Below, in pieces: positions 25,207-33,600 of a stretch of DNA of 64,000 bases. The DNA lies in the NCBI RefSeq assembly GCF_900636965.1, contig NZ_LR134331.1, positions 868,001-932,000 on the forward strand. Reading direction: 5' to 3'. The notes under the pieces are model-generated. The model did no database searches, had not been told where the DNA came from, and saw only the letters and a program-made list of their open reading frames with translations. The first letter of the stretch is position 1. Every line of letters begins with the position of its first letter. The position numbers and the translations under genes are program-made. This DNA comes from Lacticaseibacillus rhamnosus (GTDB taxonomy: Bacteria; Bacillota; Bacilli; Lactobacillales; Lactobacillaceae).

Positions 25207-26850
25207 ATGGAAAATTCGCTGGGCGGCGGGACGCAACCGCCACGTTCAGACAAGGAAAAAATGATCCGCGGTTCGGCGTGGATGACTGCCGGCAGTGTTT
25301 TTTCGCGGATTCTTGGTGCTATTTATGTCATTCCGTGGCGTATTTGGCTTGGAGCGGCTTTTTTAACGGCTAATGCTTTATTTACTAAAGGCTATCAGAT
25401 TTACAGCCTGTTTTTGATTATTTCAACTGCTGGTGTGCCTGGCGCGGTTTCCAAACAAGTTGCCCGCTATAATGCGATGGGTGAATATAAAACCGGTATG
25501 CGGCTTTTTTATCACGGGACATTTGCCATGTTCATTATGGGGATCCTGTCTTGTGGGGCAATGTGGTTGCTAGCGCCATTGCTCGCAGCAGGGGATGCCC
25601 GGATGATTCCGGTTTTCCGCTCGTTGGCATGGCCACTGTTGCTGATTCCATCGTTGAGCCTGATTCGGGGCTTTTTCCAAGGCTATAACGAAATGGCGCC
25701 TAGTGCGATCAGTCAGTTTATTGAACAGGTTGCCCGTATTCTGTATATGCTTGTCATGACTTATGCCATCATGGTTGCCGGTAACCATGATTACCTGAAT
25801 GCGGTTGTGCATTCAACCTTTGCGGCATTCATTGGGGCAGTTTTTGGACTTGGCTTATTGGTCGTGTATTTTGTTCGGCAGAAACCGCGATTGGATACTT
25901 TGGTGGCACACAGTAAACAGGCGCTCAATATCAGCGTTAACGAAATTTTAGTTGATGTTGCGCGGCAGGCGATTCCGTTCATTATCATGGATTCAACGAT
26001 TAATATTTACTATATTGTTGATCAATACACGTTTAATCCAATGATGAAGGCGTTCTACTTAGTTAGCGAAGATCAGCTTGATCGGTTCTATGCATTATTT
26101 GCCGGCAACGCCAACAAGCTGATCATGATCATTGTCAGTCTTGCAGTGGCCATGGCAATTACGGTTGTTCCTTTGCTGGCTGGCGCAAAAACGCGCGGGG
26201 ATGTTGAAGGTTTAGCGCGGCAAATTACGAACACGTTGCAGCTTTTCTTCATCGTCATGATTCCATCGGCGTTAGGCATGGTGGCCGTTGCGCGTCCGTT
26301 ATATGTTTTGTTTTATCGTGATATGGACTTCCTTGGGATTCGCTTGTTACAATTTTCGTCAATTTTGGCGATTCTTCTAGGATTATTTACGGTATTGGCT
26401 GCTATTCTTCAAGGGTTGTTTAATAATCGATTGGCGATTCAGGAGATGCTGGTTGGTCTCGCTGTTAAAGTCATTGCGCAATGGCCGATGATCTTCTTCT
26501 TTAATGTTTACGGGCCGGTGATGGCGACAATGTTGGGCATGACGGTGTCTAGTTTGTTGATGTTGTATTCGACTAATCGGATGTACAATATTCATGTCAG
26601 ACAGACCATTCGGCGCGGCGTCGGTATTTTAGCTTTTTCCCTGATTATGTGTGCGGTTTGCTACTTGATCGTGGACGTATCCGGTATTCTCATTAACCCT
26701 GAGAGTCAGTTTGGCGCAGCGTTTGTTTTACTGGTAGCAGTTGGTGTTGGCGTTTTGATTTACGGTTATTTGATTTTGAAAACACGTTTGGCCGATATGA
26801 TCATTGGTGCACGGGTCAGTCGGCTGCGCGAAATTTTACACATCCGGTGA
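25207..26850 (+). CDS. MurJ/SpoVB-like polysaccharide or lipid II flippase
   Basis: A 547-residue protein with about 14 membrane segments. It shows the MOP-superfamily N-terminus (RGSAWMTAGSVFSRILGAIYVIPW) and the TAGVPGAVSKQVARYN segment typical of the SpoVB/YtgP branch. Proteins of this branch move lipid-linked wall precursors across the membrane. YtgP of B. subtilis is a MurJ-type lipid II flippase, so a role in peptidoglycan synthesis is likely. ATG follows CAGGAGC. The stop is 4 bases before the pseudouridine synthase start, an arrangement common in lactobacilli. Confidence 0.85.
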   Translation: MENSLGGGTQPPRSDKEKMIRGSAWMTAGSVFSRILGAIYVIPWRIWLGAAFLTANALFTKGYQIYSLFLIISTAGVPGAVSKQVARYNAMGEYKTGMRLFYHGTFAMFIMGILSCGAMWLLAPLLAAGDARMIPVFRSLAWPLLLIPSLSLIRGFFQGYNEMAPSAISQFIEQVARILYMLVMTYAIMVAGNHDYLNAVVHSTFAAFIGAVFGLGLLVVYFVRQKPRLDTLVAHSKQALNISVNEILVDVARQAIPFIIMDSTINIYYIVDQYTFNPMMKAFYLVSEDQLDRFYALFAGNANKLIMIIVSLAVAMAITVVPLLAGAKTRGDVEGLARQITNTLQLFFIVMIPSALGMVAVARPLYVLFYRDMDFLGIRLLQFSSILAILLGLFTVLAAILQGLFNNRLAIQEMLVGLAVKVIAQWPMIFFFNVYGPVMATMLGMTVSSLLMLYSTNRMYNIHVRQTIRRGVGILAFSLIMCAVCYLIVDVSGILINPESQFGAAFVLLVAVGVGVLIYGYLILKTRLADMIIGARVSRLREILHIR

Positions 26851-26854
26851 TTTT

Positions 26855-27565
26855 ATGCGATTAGATAAATATTTAAGTCATTTACAGTTTGGTAGTCGAA
26901 AAGAAGTCAAAGCCTTGATTCGCGACAAGCGCGTTCGGATTGCTGGGGAGTTAGTGACGGATCCGGGCTACAATATTCTTCCGGGTGTTGCCGTTGAGGT
27001 TAATGATGCTCAAGCGGACGGGCCACTTGAAGTCGATTATTTAATGAACAAACCGGCTGGCGTCATCACCGCAACCGAAGATCCAACGCAATCAACGGTA
27101 TTGGACTTGATTCGACCGCATGATTATCGGCCCGGCCTTTATCCAGTCGGGCGCCTTGATAAAGATACAACCGGACTGCTATTGCTCACAACTGATGGCA
27201 ATTTAGGGCATACTTTGTTAGCACCGAACCACCATGTGCCAAAAACTTATGCCGCTAAGTTAGCCAAGGCACTTACAACTGAGATGAAACACCAGTTAGA
27301 ACATGGCGTTGCTTTAAAAGACTTTACAACGGCACCAGCTGATGTTCAGGTTGTACCGGCGACTGACAATAAAGAAATTTATATCACAATTACAGAAGGC
27401 AAATACCACCAAATTAAGCGGATGTTGCTGGCCGTTGATAATGAAGTCGTCGCATTGACACGAATTGCAATGGGACCATTACGTTTGCCTGAGGACTTAG
27501 ACGCCGGTGAGTATCGGGCACTGACGGATGATGAGCGTTCGCTACTGGATCAGATGGTACGCTAA
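26855..27565 (+). CDS. RsuA/RluB-family rRNA pseudouridine synthase
   Basis: A 236-residue enzyme starting at MRLDKYLSHLQFGSRKEVKALI, the S4 RNA-binding domain (about 1-60). The catalytic domain follows with the signature GRLDKDTTGLLLLTTDG near residue 102, where the aspartate attacks uridine. It modifies a uridine in ribosomal RNA; 16S or 23S cannot be decided from what I see. The ribosome site is weak (CCGGTGAT), and translation is probably coupled to the flippase gene ending 4 bases upstream. Confidence 0.93.
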   Translation: MRLDKYLSHLQFGSRKEVKALIRDKRVRIAGELVTDPGYNILPGVAVEVNDAQADGPLEVDYLMNKPAGVITATEDPTQSTVLDLIRPHDYRPGLYPVGRLDKDTTGLLLLTTDGNLGHTLLAPNHHVPKTYAAKLAKALTTEMKHQLEHGVALKDFTTAPADVQVVPATDNKEIYITITEGKYHQIKRMLLAVDNEVVALTRIAMGPLRLPEDLDAGEYRALTDDERSLLDQMVR

Positions 27566-27650
27566 GTTTAAGCTTTACTTTTTCGTTAACGGATCCATTG
27601 TCATGGCATAGTTGCACCCCTATACTGATAGACAAGAAAGGGTGAGCGCA

Positions 27651-27866
27651 ATGGACCAACAACAATATATTTGCCCCAAATGTCAAAATACAAGCTATAT
27701 TTCGGATCGGTTTCAGGCAACGGGCGGTAATTTTTCCAAAATCTTTGATGTTCAAAACAAGAAGTTCGTGACGATTTCGTGTACCCGCTGTGGTTATACC
27801 GAGCTATATCGCAGTGAAACCAGTTCGGGGATGAATGTCTTGGATTTTCTATTAAATGGCGGTTGA
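27651..27866 (+). CDS. Small zinc-ribbon protein
   Basis: A 71-residue protein with two CxxC pairs (CPKCQ near the start and CTRCGY near residue 46). They form a zinc ribbon of the kind found in small nucleic-acid-binding or regulatory proteins of Bacillota. Start ATG at 27651 follows AAAGGGTGAGC. It stands alone between rsuA and a bidirectional terminator. Role unknown. Confidence 0.8.
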   Translation: MDQQQYICPKCQNTSYISDRFQATGGNFSKIFDVQNKKFVTISCTRCGYTELYRSETSSGMNVLDFLLNGG

Positions 27867-27929
27867 TTTTGACCGATTTGGCGGGTCGTGTTCGTTAAGA
27901 TTCATGAAGATGAGCGCCGCAGACGACAT

Positions 27930-27970
27930 AAAAACGTCCTTAGAAGTTCGAAATTCTAAGGACGTTTTTT
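27930..27970. terminator. Bidirectional terminator
   Basis: AAAACGTCCTTAGAA pairs with TTCTAAGGACGTTTT; serves the zinc-ribbon gene and the converging nnrD. Confidence 0.9.
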
Positions 27971-27996
27971 GACTGCGTTGATTGTCATCTTTTGAG

Positions 27997-28827
27997 CTAA
28001 TTTGCTGATTCGGATAATTGCTTCAGGTAGGCTGGTAGTTCCTGAATGACCATGGTTGGTAAGGCGACGTAGCTGTTCATAGCTACAATGTCTGCTACAT
28101 GCGAGTGAACAAAAACCGCAGCTAACACAGCTTGGGTCAAAGGATGGAATTGCCCCGCAAAAGCAGCAATGATGCCGGTTAAGGTGTCACCGGAGCCGCC
28201 AGTTGCCATGGCTGGTCCGCCAGCTGTGTTGGCATAGATTTCGTTTCCGATGAATACATGCGTTTGGGCACTTTTGGCAATGATGATTCCAGGGATTTTT
28301 GCGGCTGCTTGTTGACTGGCTTCAATTGTTTGCGCTGCGAGTGCCAAGCCGGAGAGACGTTGCCATTCGACTTGATGCGGTGTCCAAATTAGCTGGGCTT
28401 GGGGATAGGCGAGGTGATGAGCGGCGACAAGGGTAATGGCCGAACTGTCAATAATGAGCACTTGGGCTTGACTAACGGCTGCAAAGACACGCTTTAAAAT
28501 TTTCAAAGCAGTCGTGTCCGTGCCTAATCCCGGTCCCACAACAATGACGGTCGCTTGATGGATCGCTGTCTCCAGTGCCGAAGTGGAAGCATCCAGGATC
28601 ATCGCTTCAGGTAAGCGGGCGTGTAAAGCGCTGCGATTGACAGGATTGGTCGCAACACTAACCAGTCCGGCACCGGTGTAAACAGCCGCACTGGCACTCA
28701 TAATTGCTGCACCACCATATTGCGCATTACCGCCGATGATAAGGATTTTACCGAAGCTGCCTTTATAAGTATTCCGTGATCGCGGACGAACAATGGCACG
28801 CGCTAATTGTTCCGTCAGTTGTTTCAT
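27997..28827 (-). CDS. nnrD: ADP/ATP-dependent NAD(P)H-hydrate dehydratase
   Basis: A 276-residue ribokinase-fold protein matching the C-terminal half of YjeF: GKILIIGGNAQYGGAAIMSASAAVYTGAGLV near the N-terminus, VVGPGLGTD, and the nucleotide/catalytic motif GGSGDTLTGIIAAF near residue 212. It repairs NADHX and NADPHX, damaged hydrated cofactors. The epimerase half is not present in this protein. The start overlaps the stop of the upstream NUDIX gene (ATGA), so the two form an operon of nucleotide-housekeeping enzymes. Confidence 0.93.
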   Translation of the reverse strand: MKQLTEQLARAIVRPRSRNTYKGSFGKILIIGGNAQYGGAAIMSASAAVYTGAGLVSVATNPVNRSALHARLPEAMILDASTSALETAIHQATVIVVGPGLGTDTTALKILKRVFAAVSQAQVLIIDSSAITLVAAHHLAYPQAQLIWTPHQVEWQRLSGLALAAQTIEASQQAAAKIPGIIIAKSAQTHVFIGNEIYANTAGGPAMATGGSGDTLTGIIAAFAGQFHPLTQAVLAAVFVHSHVADIVAMNSYVALPTMVIQELPAYLKQLSESAN

Positions 28828-29324
28828 GGTGTGGGCACCTCTTTTAAAACCGTCCAGTCATTAAATGTTTGCGTGGATAAATTCGGGGTGCCGGTTTGCA
28901 GGTAGTCTTTGGCAAACATGACAAGTGGTGAGGCGTTTTCCCAAGTTAACTTTGCTAGCGGCAGGGCACATGCTCCCAGTGAGTCTTGACCTGTAAACTG
29001 TGGGACTGACGATGCCAACTGTCCACCGGTTAACGTCAATGCATAGAACACGCAAATATGTTGATTAATCGTCCAACGTTCATATTGCCACGGATAAACA
29101 AAGCTGGTTGCCCCTAACTGTCGGTCGATTGTGGCAGTTAGGCCGGTTTCTTCGCTAAACTCCCTCAAGACATCATGCTCAAGTGGTTCGGGACCATCCA
29201 AGCTGCCACCGGGAAGATCGAATCGATGAATGTACGGTCCGCCATTTTTCCGAATGACGATCAAGCGCTGGTCAATGGTTGCAATGCCATAACAGCCAAA
29301 CGCGCGATGGGTTTTATGTGTCAT
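28824..29324 (-). CDS. NUDIX hydrolase
   Basis: The start is placed at the ATG at 29324, which has GGAGG 8 bases upstream; the frame extends further up without a ribosome site. The 166-residue product has a NUDIX box, GGSLDGPEPLEHDVLREFSEETGL, close to the consensus GX5EX7REUXEEXGU (Asp-Gly-Pro replaces part of the loop). It hydrolyses a nucleoside diphosphate-linked compound; the substrate is unknown. Overlaps nnrD by 4 bases. Confidence 0.88.
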   Translation of the reverse strand: MTHKTHRAFGCYGIATIDQRLIVIRKNGGPYIHRFDLPGGSLDGPEPLEHDVLREFSEETGLTATIDRQLGATSFVYPWQYERWTINQHICVFYALTLTGGQLASSVPQFTGQDSLGACALPLAKLTWENASPLVMFAKDYLQTGTPNLSTQTFNDWTVLKEVPTP

Positions 29325-29410
29325 TGTCTCGCCTCCATCGTCTAAGCGTAGCACGGAGAGGGAGGTGAGACAATGAGTACCTTGGCTGGTCCCCATTTTG
29401 TCCCCCTGGA

Positions 29411-29448
29411 AACAAAAACAAAGCCCTCCTAAGATAACCTAGGAGGGC
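29411..29448 (-). terminator. tRNA-Leu terminator
   Basis: GCCCTCCTA/TAGGAGGGC stem; on the minus strand it is followed by TTTGTTTTTG. Confidence 0.8.
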
Positions 29449-29506
29449 TAAAACGTTGATGTATAGGCATTTCATTTTCTAAAGAAGGCTAAAATATCCT
29501 ATGAAA

Positions 29507-29591
29507 TGCCGCGAACAGGAATCGAACCTGCACGGGAATAAATCCCACAGCGACCTGAACACTGCGCGTCTGCCAGTTCCGCCATCGCGGC
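29507..29591 (-). tRNA. tRNA-Leu (anticodon CAG)
   Basis: An 85-base class II tRNA with a long variable arm. Acceptor GCCGCGA pairs with TCGCGGC, the anticodon loop is TTCAGGT with CAG, and the T arm has GGTTCGATTCC. The discriminator is A; CCA is not encoded. It reads CUG, the codon that appears as specifier in the leuS T-box in this window. Confidence 0.95.
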
Positions 29592-29720
29592 AACAACAAT
29601 AATGATTATAGCGGATGCGTAGAAGGGGCGCAAGCAAAACTTTAAATATTTTTCCGGGTTGTCCGATTCAAAAAATGTTAGGATAAAGCAACGTGATTAT
29701 TTGAGAAGGGTGGTAGCATC

Positions 29721-30194
29721 ATGTCAATTTACGATTTTGAAGTAACGCTAGAAGACGGTTCCAAGTATTCATTGAATAAATATAAAGGCCGGCCGATGTT
29801 GATCGTCAATACGGCAACCAAATGTGGTTTTGCCCCGCAGTTCGACGGTTTGGAAGCATTGTATAAAAAGTATCAAAAAGCAGGCTTGATCGTGTTAGGA
29901 TTTCCATCAAATCAGTTTAAGCAAGAGCTGGCGGATGGACATGCTGCAGCAGAGGCATGTCGAATGAAGTACGGGGTCAGCTTTCCGATGCATCAACTGA
30001 TCAAGGTCAATGGTCAGCAGACGGCGCCGTTGTTTAAGTATTTAAAGACCGAGGCTCCAGGTGAATTGGGTAAGTCGATCAAATGGAACTTCACCAAGTT
30101 TTTGGTCGATCGCAACGGTCATGTTGTGAAGCGCTTTGCACCTAAAACAACTCCTGAAGCAATCGAGCCAGCGGTTGAGGAGCTGTTATCCTAA
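29721..30194 (+). CDS. Glutathione peroxidase family protein (cysteine type)
   Basis: A 157-residue thioredoxin-fold peroxidase. The catalytic tetrad is visible: Cys in NTATKCGFAPQ (residue about 35), Gln in GFPSNQF, Trp-Asn in KWNFTKFLVD. Cysteine replaces selenocysteine, as usual in bacteria. It reduces hydroperoxides, in lactobacilli probably with thioredoxin rather than glutathione as electron donor (family knowledge). ATG follows GAAGGGTGG. Single-gene unit. Confidence 0.95.
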   Translation: MSIYDFEVTLEDGSKYSLNKYKGRPMLIVNTATKCGFAPQFDGLEALYKKYQKAGLIVLGFPSNQFKQELADGHAAAEACRMKYGVSFPMHQLIKVNGQQTAPLFKYLKTEAPGELGKSIKWNFTKFLVDRNGHVVKRFAPKTTPEAIEPAVEELLS

Positions 30195-30300
30195 GGCTTT
30201 AAAAGGATTGCCGGATGACTGATTGGGTACTTGATGACGGTGGACATGGTTCTACTGGATGCGTACAATGACAACAAAAGCAAGAAAGCAGGGATCATTG

Positions 30301-31509
30301 ATGGAAGATTTGCCAACTGATATTGCAACGTTTGTGGACACGCACTTAGTTGATCGCCATAATAGCAATGCTGTGAAGTGGGACGGTCTGAAAGAAGAAT
30401 TTGGCCGGGCTGACTTGTTGCCTATGTGGATTGCCGACACTGAGTTTAAGGCGCCTCAAGCAGTTTTGGATGCATTGACAGCTCGCGTCAAGGAAGGGAC
30501 GTTTGGCTATTCCATTCGCCCGCAGTCTTATTACGAAGCGTTCATTAACTGGCAAAAAGAACGACACGGCATCACGGTTGAACCTGAGTGGATGCGTTTT
30601 GGCGTTGGCGTTGTCAAATCACTGTATGCGATGGTGAACTGGCTGACAGAACCTGGTGATCCGGTCCTCATCATGCAGCCGGTTTATTATCCCTTTATGA
30701 ATGCCATTAATGATCTTGGACGTAAAGTCGTATCAGTTGACTTGCAATTAACCGCTGATGGTTGGCGCATGGATTTTGACCAATTAGAAAAGACCTTGGC
30801 GGCGAATGAAATTAAAGCGATGATTCTGTGTTCACCGCACAATCCGGTTGGTCGGATCTGGACCCGAGATGAGTTAGAACAACTTTTTGCCATCACAAGT
30901 CGGTATGATGTGACAGTGGTTTCTGATGAAATTCACGGTGATCTTGAAGTGAGTGGGCCGAAGTTTACATCCGCTCTACAGGTCGCTGAAGGTAAAGCTC
31001 GAAAAAAGCTTGTTGTGCTCAATGCGCCGTCAAAAACATTTAATTTAGCCGCCTTGCTGAATTCACACATTATTATTCCCGATCAAGCGTTGCGTACGAG
31101 TTATGATGCCTTCATTAAGCAGCTGCATCCGGTTGATACGAGCTTGATGGGGCAAGTGGCCGGTGAAGCTGCTTATCGGCATGGCGCTGCTTGGTTAGAT
31201 CAGGTCTTACAAGTGGTTCGCTACAATTATCGGCAACTGCAAGCTTGTTTAGCCGCGGCGGCACCACAAGCGACCCTGGCCGACTTACAAGGGACTTATT
31301 TGGCTTATGTTGATATTGGTGCTTATGTTGCGCCAAGTCAGATCAAAGACTTTGTTGAAGGGGTGTGCGGATTGGCCGTTGATTATGGTGCATGGTTTTC
31401 ACCGCAAACGGCAACTTATATTCGTTTAAATTTAGCTACTGATCCTAAGCTTGTTGCCGAGGCGATTAACCGACTAACCACTCATTTGGCACAGCAGCCG
31501 CAGCGGTGA
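30301..31509 (+). CDS. PatB/MalY-type C-S lyase (cystathionine beta-lyase family aminotransferase fold)
   Basis: A pyridoxal-phosphate enzyme of about 402 residues. I use the ATG at 30301 (CAGGGATC upstream); an in-frame ATG at 30268 is possible but lacks a ribosome site. Fold type I features are PMWIADTEF near the N-terminus, SPHNPVGRIW near 180, SDEIHGDLE near 210 and the Schiff-base lysine in NAPSKTFNLA near 245. MalY/PatB enzymes cleave cystathionine and cysteine conjugates, giving homocysteine, pyruvate and ammonia, and contribute to sulfur aroma compounds. Confidence 0.9.
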   Translation: MEDLPTDIATFVDTHLVDRHNSNAVKWDGLKEEFGRADLLPMWIADTEFKAPQAVLDALTARVKEGTFGYSIRPQSYYEAFINWQKERHGITVEPEWMRFGVGVVKSLYAMVNWLTEPGDPVLIMQPVYYPFMNAINDLGRKVVSVDLQLTADGWRMDFDQLEKTLAANEIKAMILCSPHNPVGRIWTRDELEQLFAITSRYDVTVVSDEIHGDLEVSGPKFTSALQVAEGKARKKLVVLNAPSKTFNLAALLNSHIIIPDQALRTSYDAFIKQLHPVDTSLMGQVAGEAAYRHGAAWLDQVLQVVRYNYRQLQACLAAAAPQATLADLQGTYLAYVDIGAYVAPSQIKDFVEGVCGLAVDYGAWFSPQTATYIRLNLATDPKLVAEAINRLTTHLAQQPQR

Positions 31510-31636
31510 TCGGGACAAGAATTAAATTGCCTTTTTCAAGATAAAACTCGAATTCAAAGAGACGGAATGGTTCTCCTTGAATCCGAGCTTTTTTAATATT
31601 GTGCTGCACAAACCAGTTTACTTGATATGGGACGTG
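31466..31636 (-). pseudogene. Remnant resembling the C-terminus of a GyrI-like effector-binding domain
   Basis: Directly after the phosphoesterase stop the same minus-strand frame stays open for 56 codons and looks protein-like: VPYQVNWFVQHNIKKA, then GEPFRLFEFEFYLEKG and NLILVPIT. This resembles the end of GyrI/AraC effector-binding domains (xxGEPFxxYE... ending in xxIPI). No start codon with a ribosome site is present and the end overlaps the 3' end of the C-S lyase gene. Probably a gene tail left by deletion; chance similarity is possible. Confidence 0.4.
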
Positions 31637-32965
31637 TTATCGAAGCTTGAGGCGTAAATACTGATCGCCTAGATTGTGATCCTGAACAATGGTTTTCAGA
31701 TATCGGCGTAACATGGCTGAACGTTCAAGCACGGACCAACCGGGGTCGGCATGCAACCGTTTAAGTTCAGCGCGACTTGGATGATCATTTCCGGTGAAAA
31801 AGCGCCAATTCAAAATACCCATTAATCTGGCAGCGGCGTCAAGATCACGCTGATTGGTCACATTATTGTCCATTAAATCACCATAGGCTAACGCTTCACC
31901 ATCTTGCAGAAATAATTTTTTCAAGTAACGCTGATAGTGCAAGAGATCAGGATTTTTTCGCTGTTTTGCGGTGAGATAAGGCGTCAGGTCGGTGATCTGT
32001 TTTTGATAAGTAATTTGCTGGGGACCAAACGTGACGACCCCATAACTAGCGGGACTAATAGAAAATGCACCACTGACAATTTCGATAGTCGGGCACTGGC
32101 CAGCTGGGTCGCGGCTGATGTCTTGAGCATGAATATGCCCGGAGAAGACTAAGGGCACGTGATAGCGGGTTAACAATTTTTTTAACGCGTCACTGTTGTC
32201 TAAAACATAACCTTGATTGACGGCTTCGTTATGCGTGTATAGATTGTGATGCATGAAAATAATTGACTTGCGATGCGCGCGGGCACCCAGCGCTAATTGG
32301 CGGCGCACCCAGGTCATCGTTTGCGGAGAAAGCTTACCACCTGTATTAGGCGGACGATTAGATGGCTCAATCGTGTAAATGTTGCTATCTAGCAGCAATA
32401 ATTGGTATTGGTGATTGAGATTTACGCGATAACTTAGACTGTTCCCATCTTGGGCAGCAGCTTGTTCATAACTGCTGTGGAAGATCTGGCGCCAGTCGCT
32501 GGGGCTAATTTGTTCAGTCAGGCGTTGTTGGCGTCCCTTATAAGCGCGGGCCCAACCGTCATAAATATCGTGATTTCCGGGGATGATTAACACTTTAATG
32601 CCGTGGTCAACAAGCGGTTGTAGTCGGTGCATCAAGCTTTCAGCACTGGTTTTCTCACCGTTAAACGTCACATCCCCAGTGATAATTAAGGCGGTTGGCC
32701 GTGATTTTAAGGCGTTTTGCACTAATGCATGAATAGCAACTGGTTGATAATCCATATCTTTACCCGCGGCTGATCGTTTGATTTGGGTATAGGCGCTGCG
32801 TTCATCGTGCAAACTAGGCGCAATAAAATGCGTATCACTAAGCACCCAGATGCGTGGATGGGCATCGTCAGTTAACGGTGTTTGGTGATCAGGGTGGATT
32901 TGGGTTAATCCTAATGCGAGCAGGAACATACCAAACAGTGCTACCAAATATTTACCGACTTTCAT
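31637..32965 (-). CDS. Secreted calcineurin-like metallophosphoesterase
   Basis: A 442-residue protein with an N-terminal signal/anchor (KVGKYLVALFGMFLLALGL). The full metallophosphoesterase motif set follows: VLSDTHF near 44, ALIITGDVTFNGE near 95, IIPGNHDIY near 127, IIFMHHN and FSGHIHAQD. Two metal ions bound by these residues hydrolyse phosphoesters. Export points to extracellular nucleotides or phosphorylated wall/medium compounds as substrates (inference). Downstream the frame continues past the TAA into a short protein-like remnant. Confidence 0.9.
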   Translation of the reverse strand: MKVGKYLVALFGMFLLALGLTQIHPDHQTPLTDDAHPRIWVLSDTHFIAPSLHDERSAYTQIKRSAAGKDMDYQPVAIHALVQNALKSRPTALIITGDVTFNGEKTSAESLMHRLQPLVDHGIKVLIIPGNHDIYDGWARAYKGRQQRLTEQISPSDWRQIFHSSYEQAAAQDGNSLSYRVNLNHQYQLLLLDSNIYTIEPSNRPPNTGGKLSPQTMTWVRRQLALGARAHRKSIIFMHHNLYTHNEAVNQGYVLDNSDALKKLLTRYHVPLVFSGHIHAQDISRDPAGQCPTIEIVSGAFSISPASYGVVTFGPQQITYQKQITDLTPYLTAKQRKNPDLLHYQRYLKKLFLQDGEALAYGDLMDNNVTNQRDLDAAARLMGILNWRFFTGNDHPSRAELKRLHADPGWSVLERSAMLRRYLKTIVQDHNLGDQYLRLKLR

Positions 32966-33179
32966 TTTCTGCCTCCAAAGTTGATTCTACCATGACAAAA
33001 GACCAGCGCCAGATTGACTTATTTAGGTATAAGCATTAATTGCCGGATGCGAATTTGGGAGTGGAGGACTGCAGGCAGTTGTTGAAAATCTTCGCAGCTT
33101 ACTTCATCGGTTATGGTAAAATAAAGCATCGTTTCACCGTATGAACCAAAATAATTGTTTTTAAAGAGAGGAAAGAATC

Positions 33180-33446
33180 ATGCAAGTCATCGTAACCGTT
33201 ATTGGGACAGATAAGGTCGGGATCATAGCGCAGGTTACCACTGCACTCGCTAATTTAGATGTTAATATCTTAGATGTGTCACAAACCATTATGCAAGGCG
33301 CCTTTACCATGATGTTATTGGCTAAAATTCCGGATGATGCCAGTTTCAAAACTGTTAAGCAACAACTAACAGCTTTAGGCGACAAAATCGGTGTGGAGAT
33401 CAAAGTTTCCCGTCAGGAGATTTTTGACGCGATGCACCGTCTGTAA
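33180..33446 (+). CDS. ACT domain-containing regulatory protein (UPF0237 family)
   Basis: An 88-residue protein made of a single ACT domain (VIVTVIGTDKVGIIAQVTTALANLDVNILDVSQTIMQGAFTMML). It is related to GcvR-type ligand sensors and likely binds an amino acid. ATG follows AGAGAGGAAAG. In many Bacillota this gene directly precedes a PFL (UPF0210) gene, as here, and the two are taken to form an operon of unknown role. Here a 123-bp palindromic repeat unit lies in the intercistronic gap. Confidence 0.93.
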   Translation: MQVIVTVIGTDKVGIIAQVTTALANLDVNILDVSQTIMQGAFTMMLLAKIPDDASFKTVKQQLTALGDKIGVEIKVSRQEIFDAMHRL

Positions 33447-33457
33447 GCTGGTTTAGT

Positions 33458-33580
33458 CATAACGCGTTCGCCGGCGCAGGGGTCTGCGTGTAAGGACCTT
33501 AAGCGCAATGGCCAAGAAGCGGGCCATCACGCTTAAGGCCGCTTACACTCCGACTTCTAAGCGCGCCGGCTCACGCTCAC
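33458..33580 (+). repeat. Palindromic repeat 3 (single complete unit)
   Basis: One complete 123-bp unit from CATAACGCGTTCGCC to GGCTCACGCTCAC. Central arms CCTTAAGCG/CGCTTAAGG and CAATGGCC/GGCCATCA pair, as do outer GGCGC/GCGCC. It sits between the ACT and PFL genes of a likely operon, 12 bases after the first stop and ahead of the second ribosome site, so it should be present in the transcript. Confidence 0.92.
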
Positions 33581-33600
33581 TATAAAGGAGTAGCTTGATC

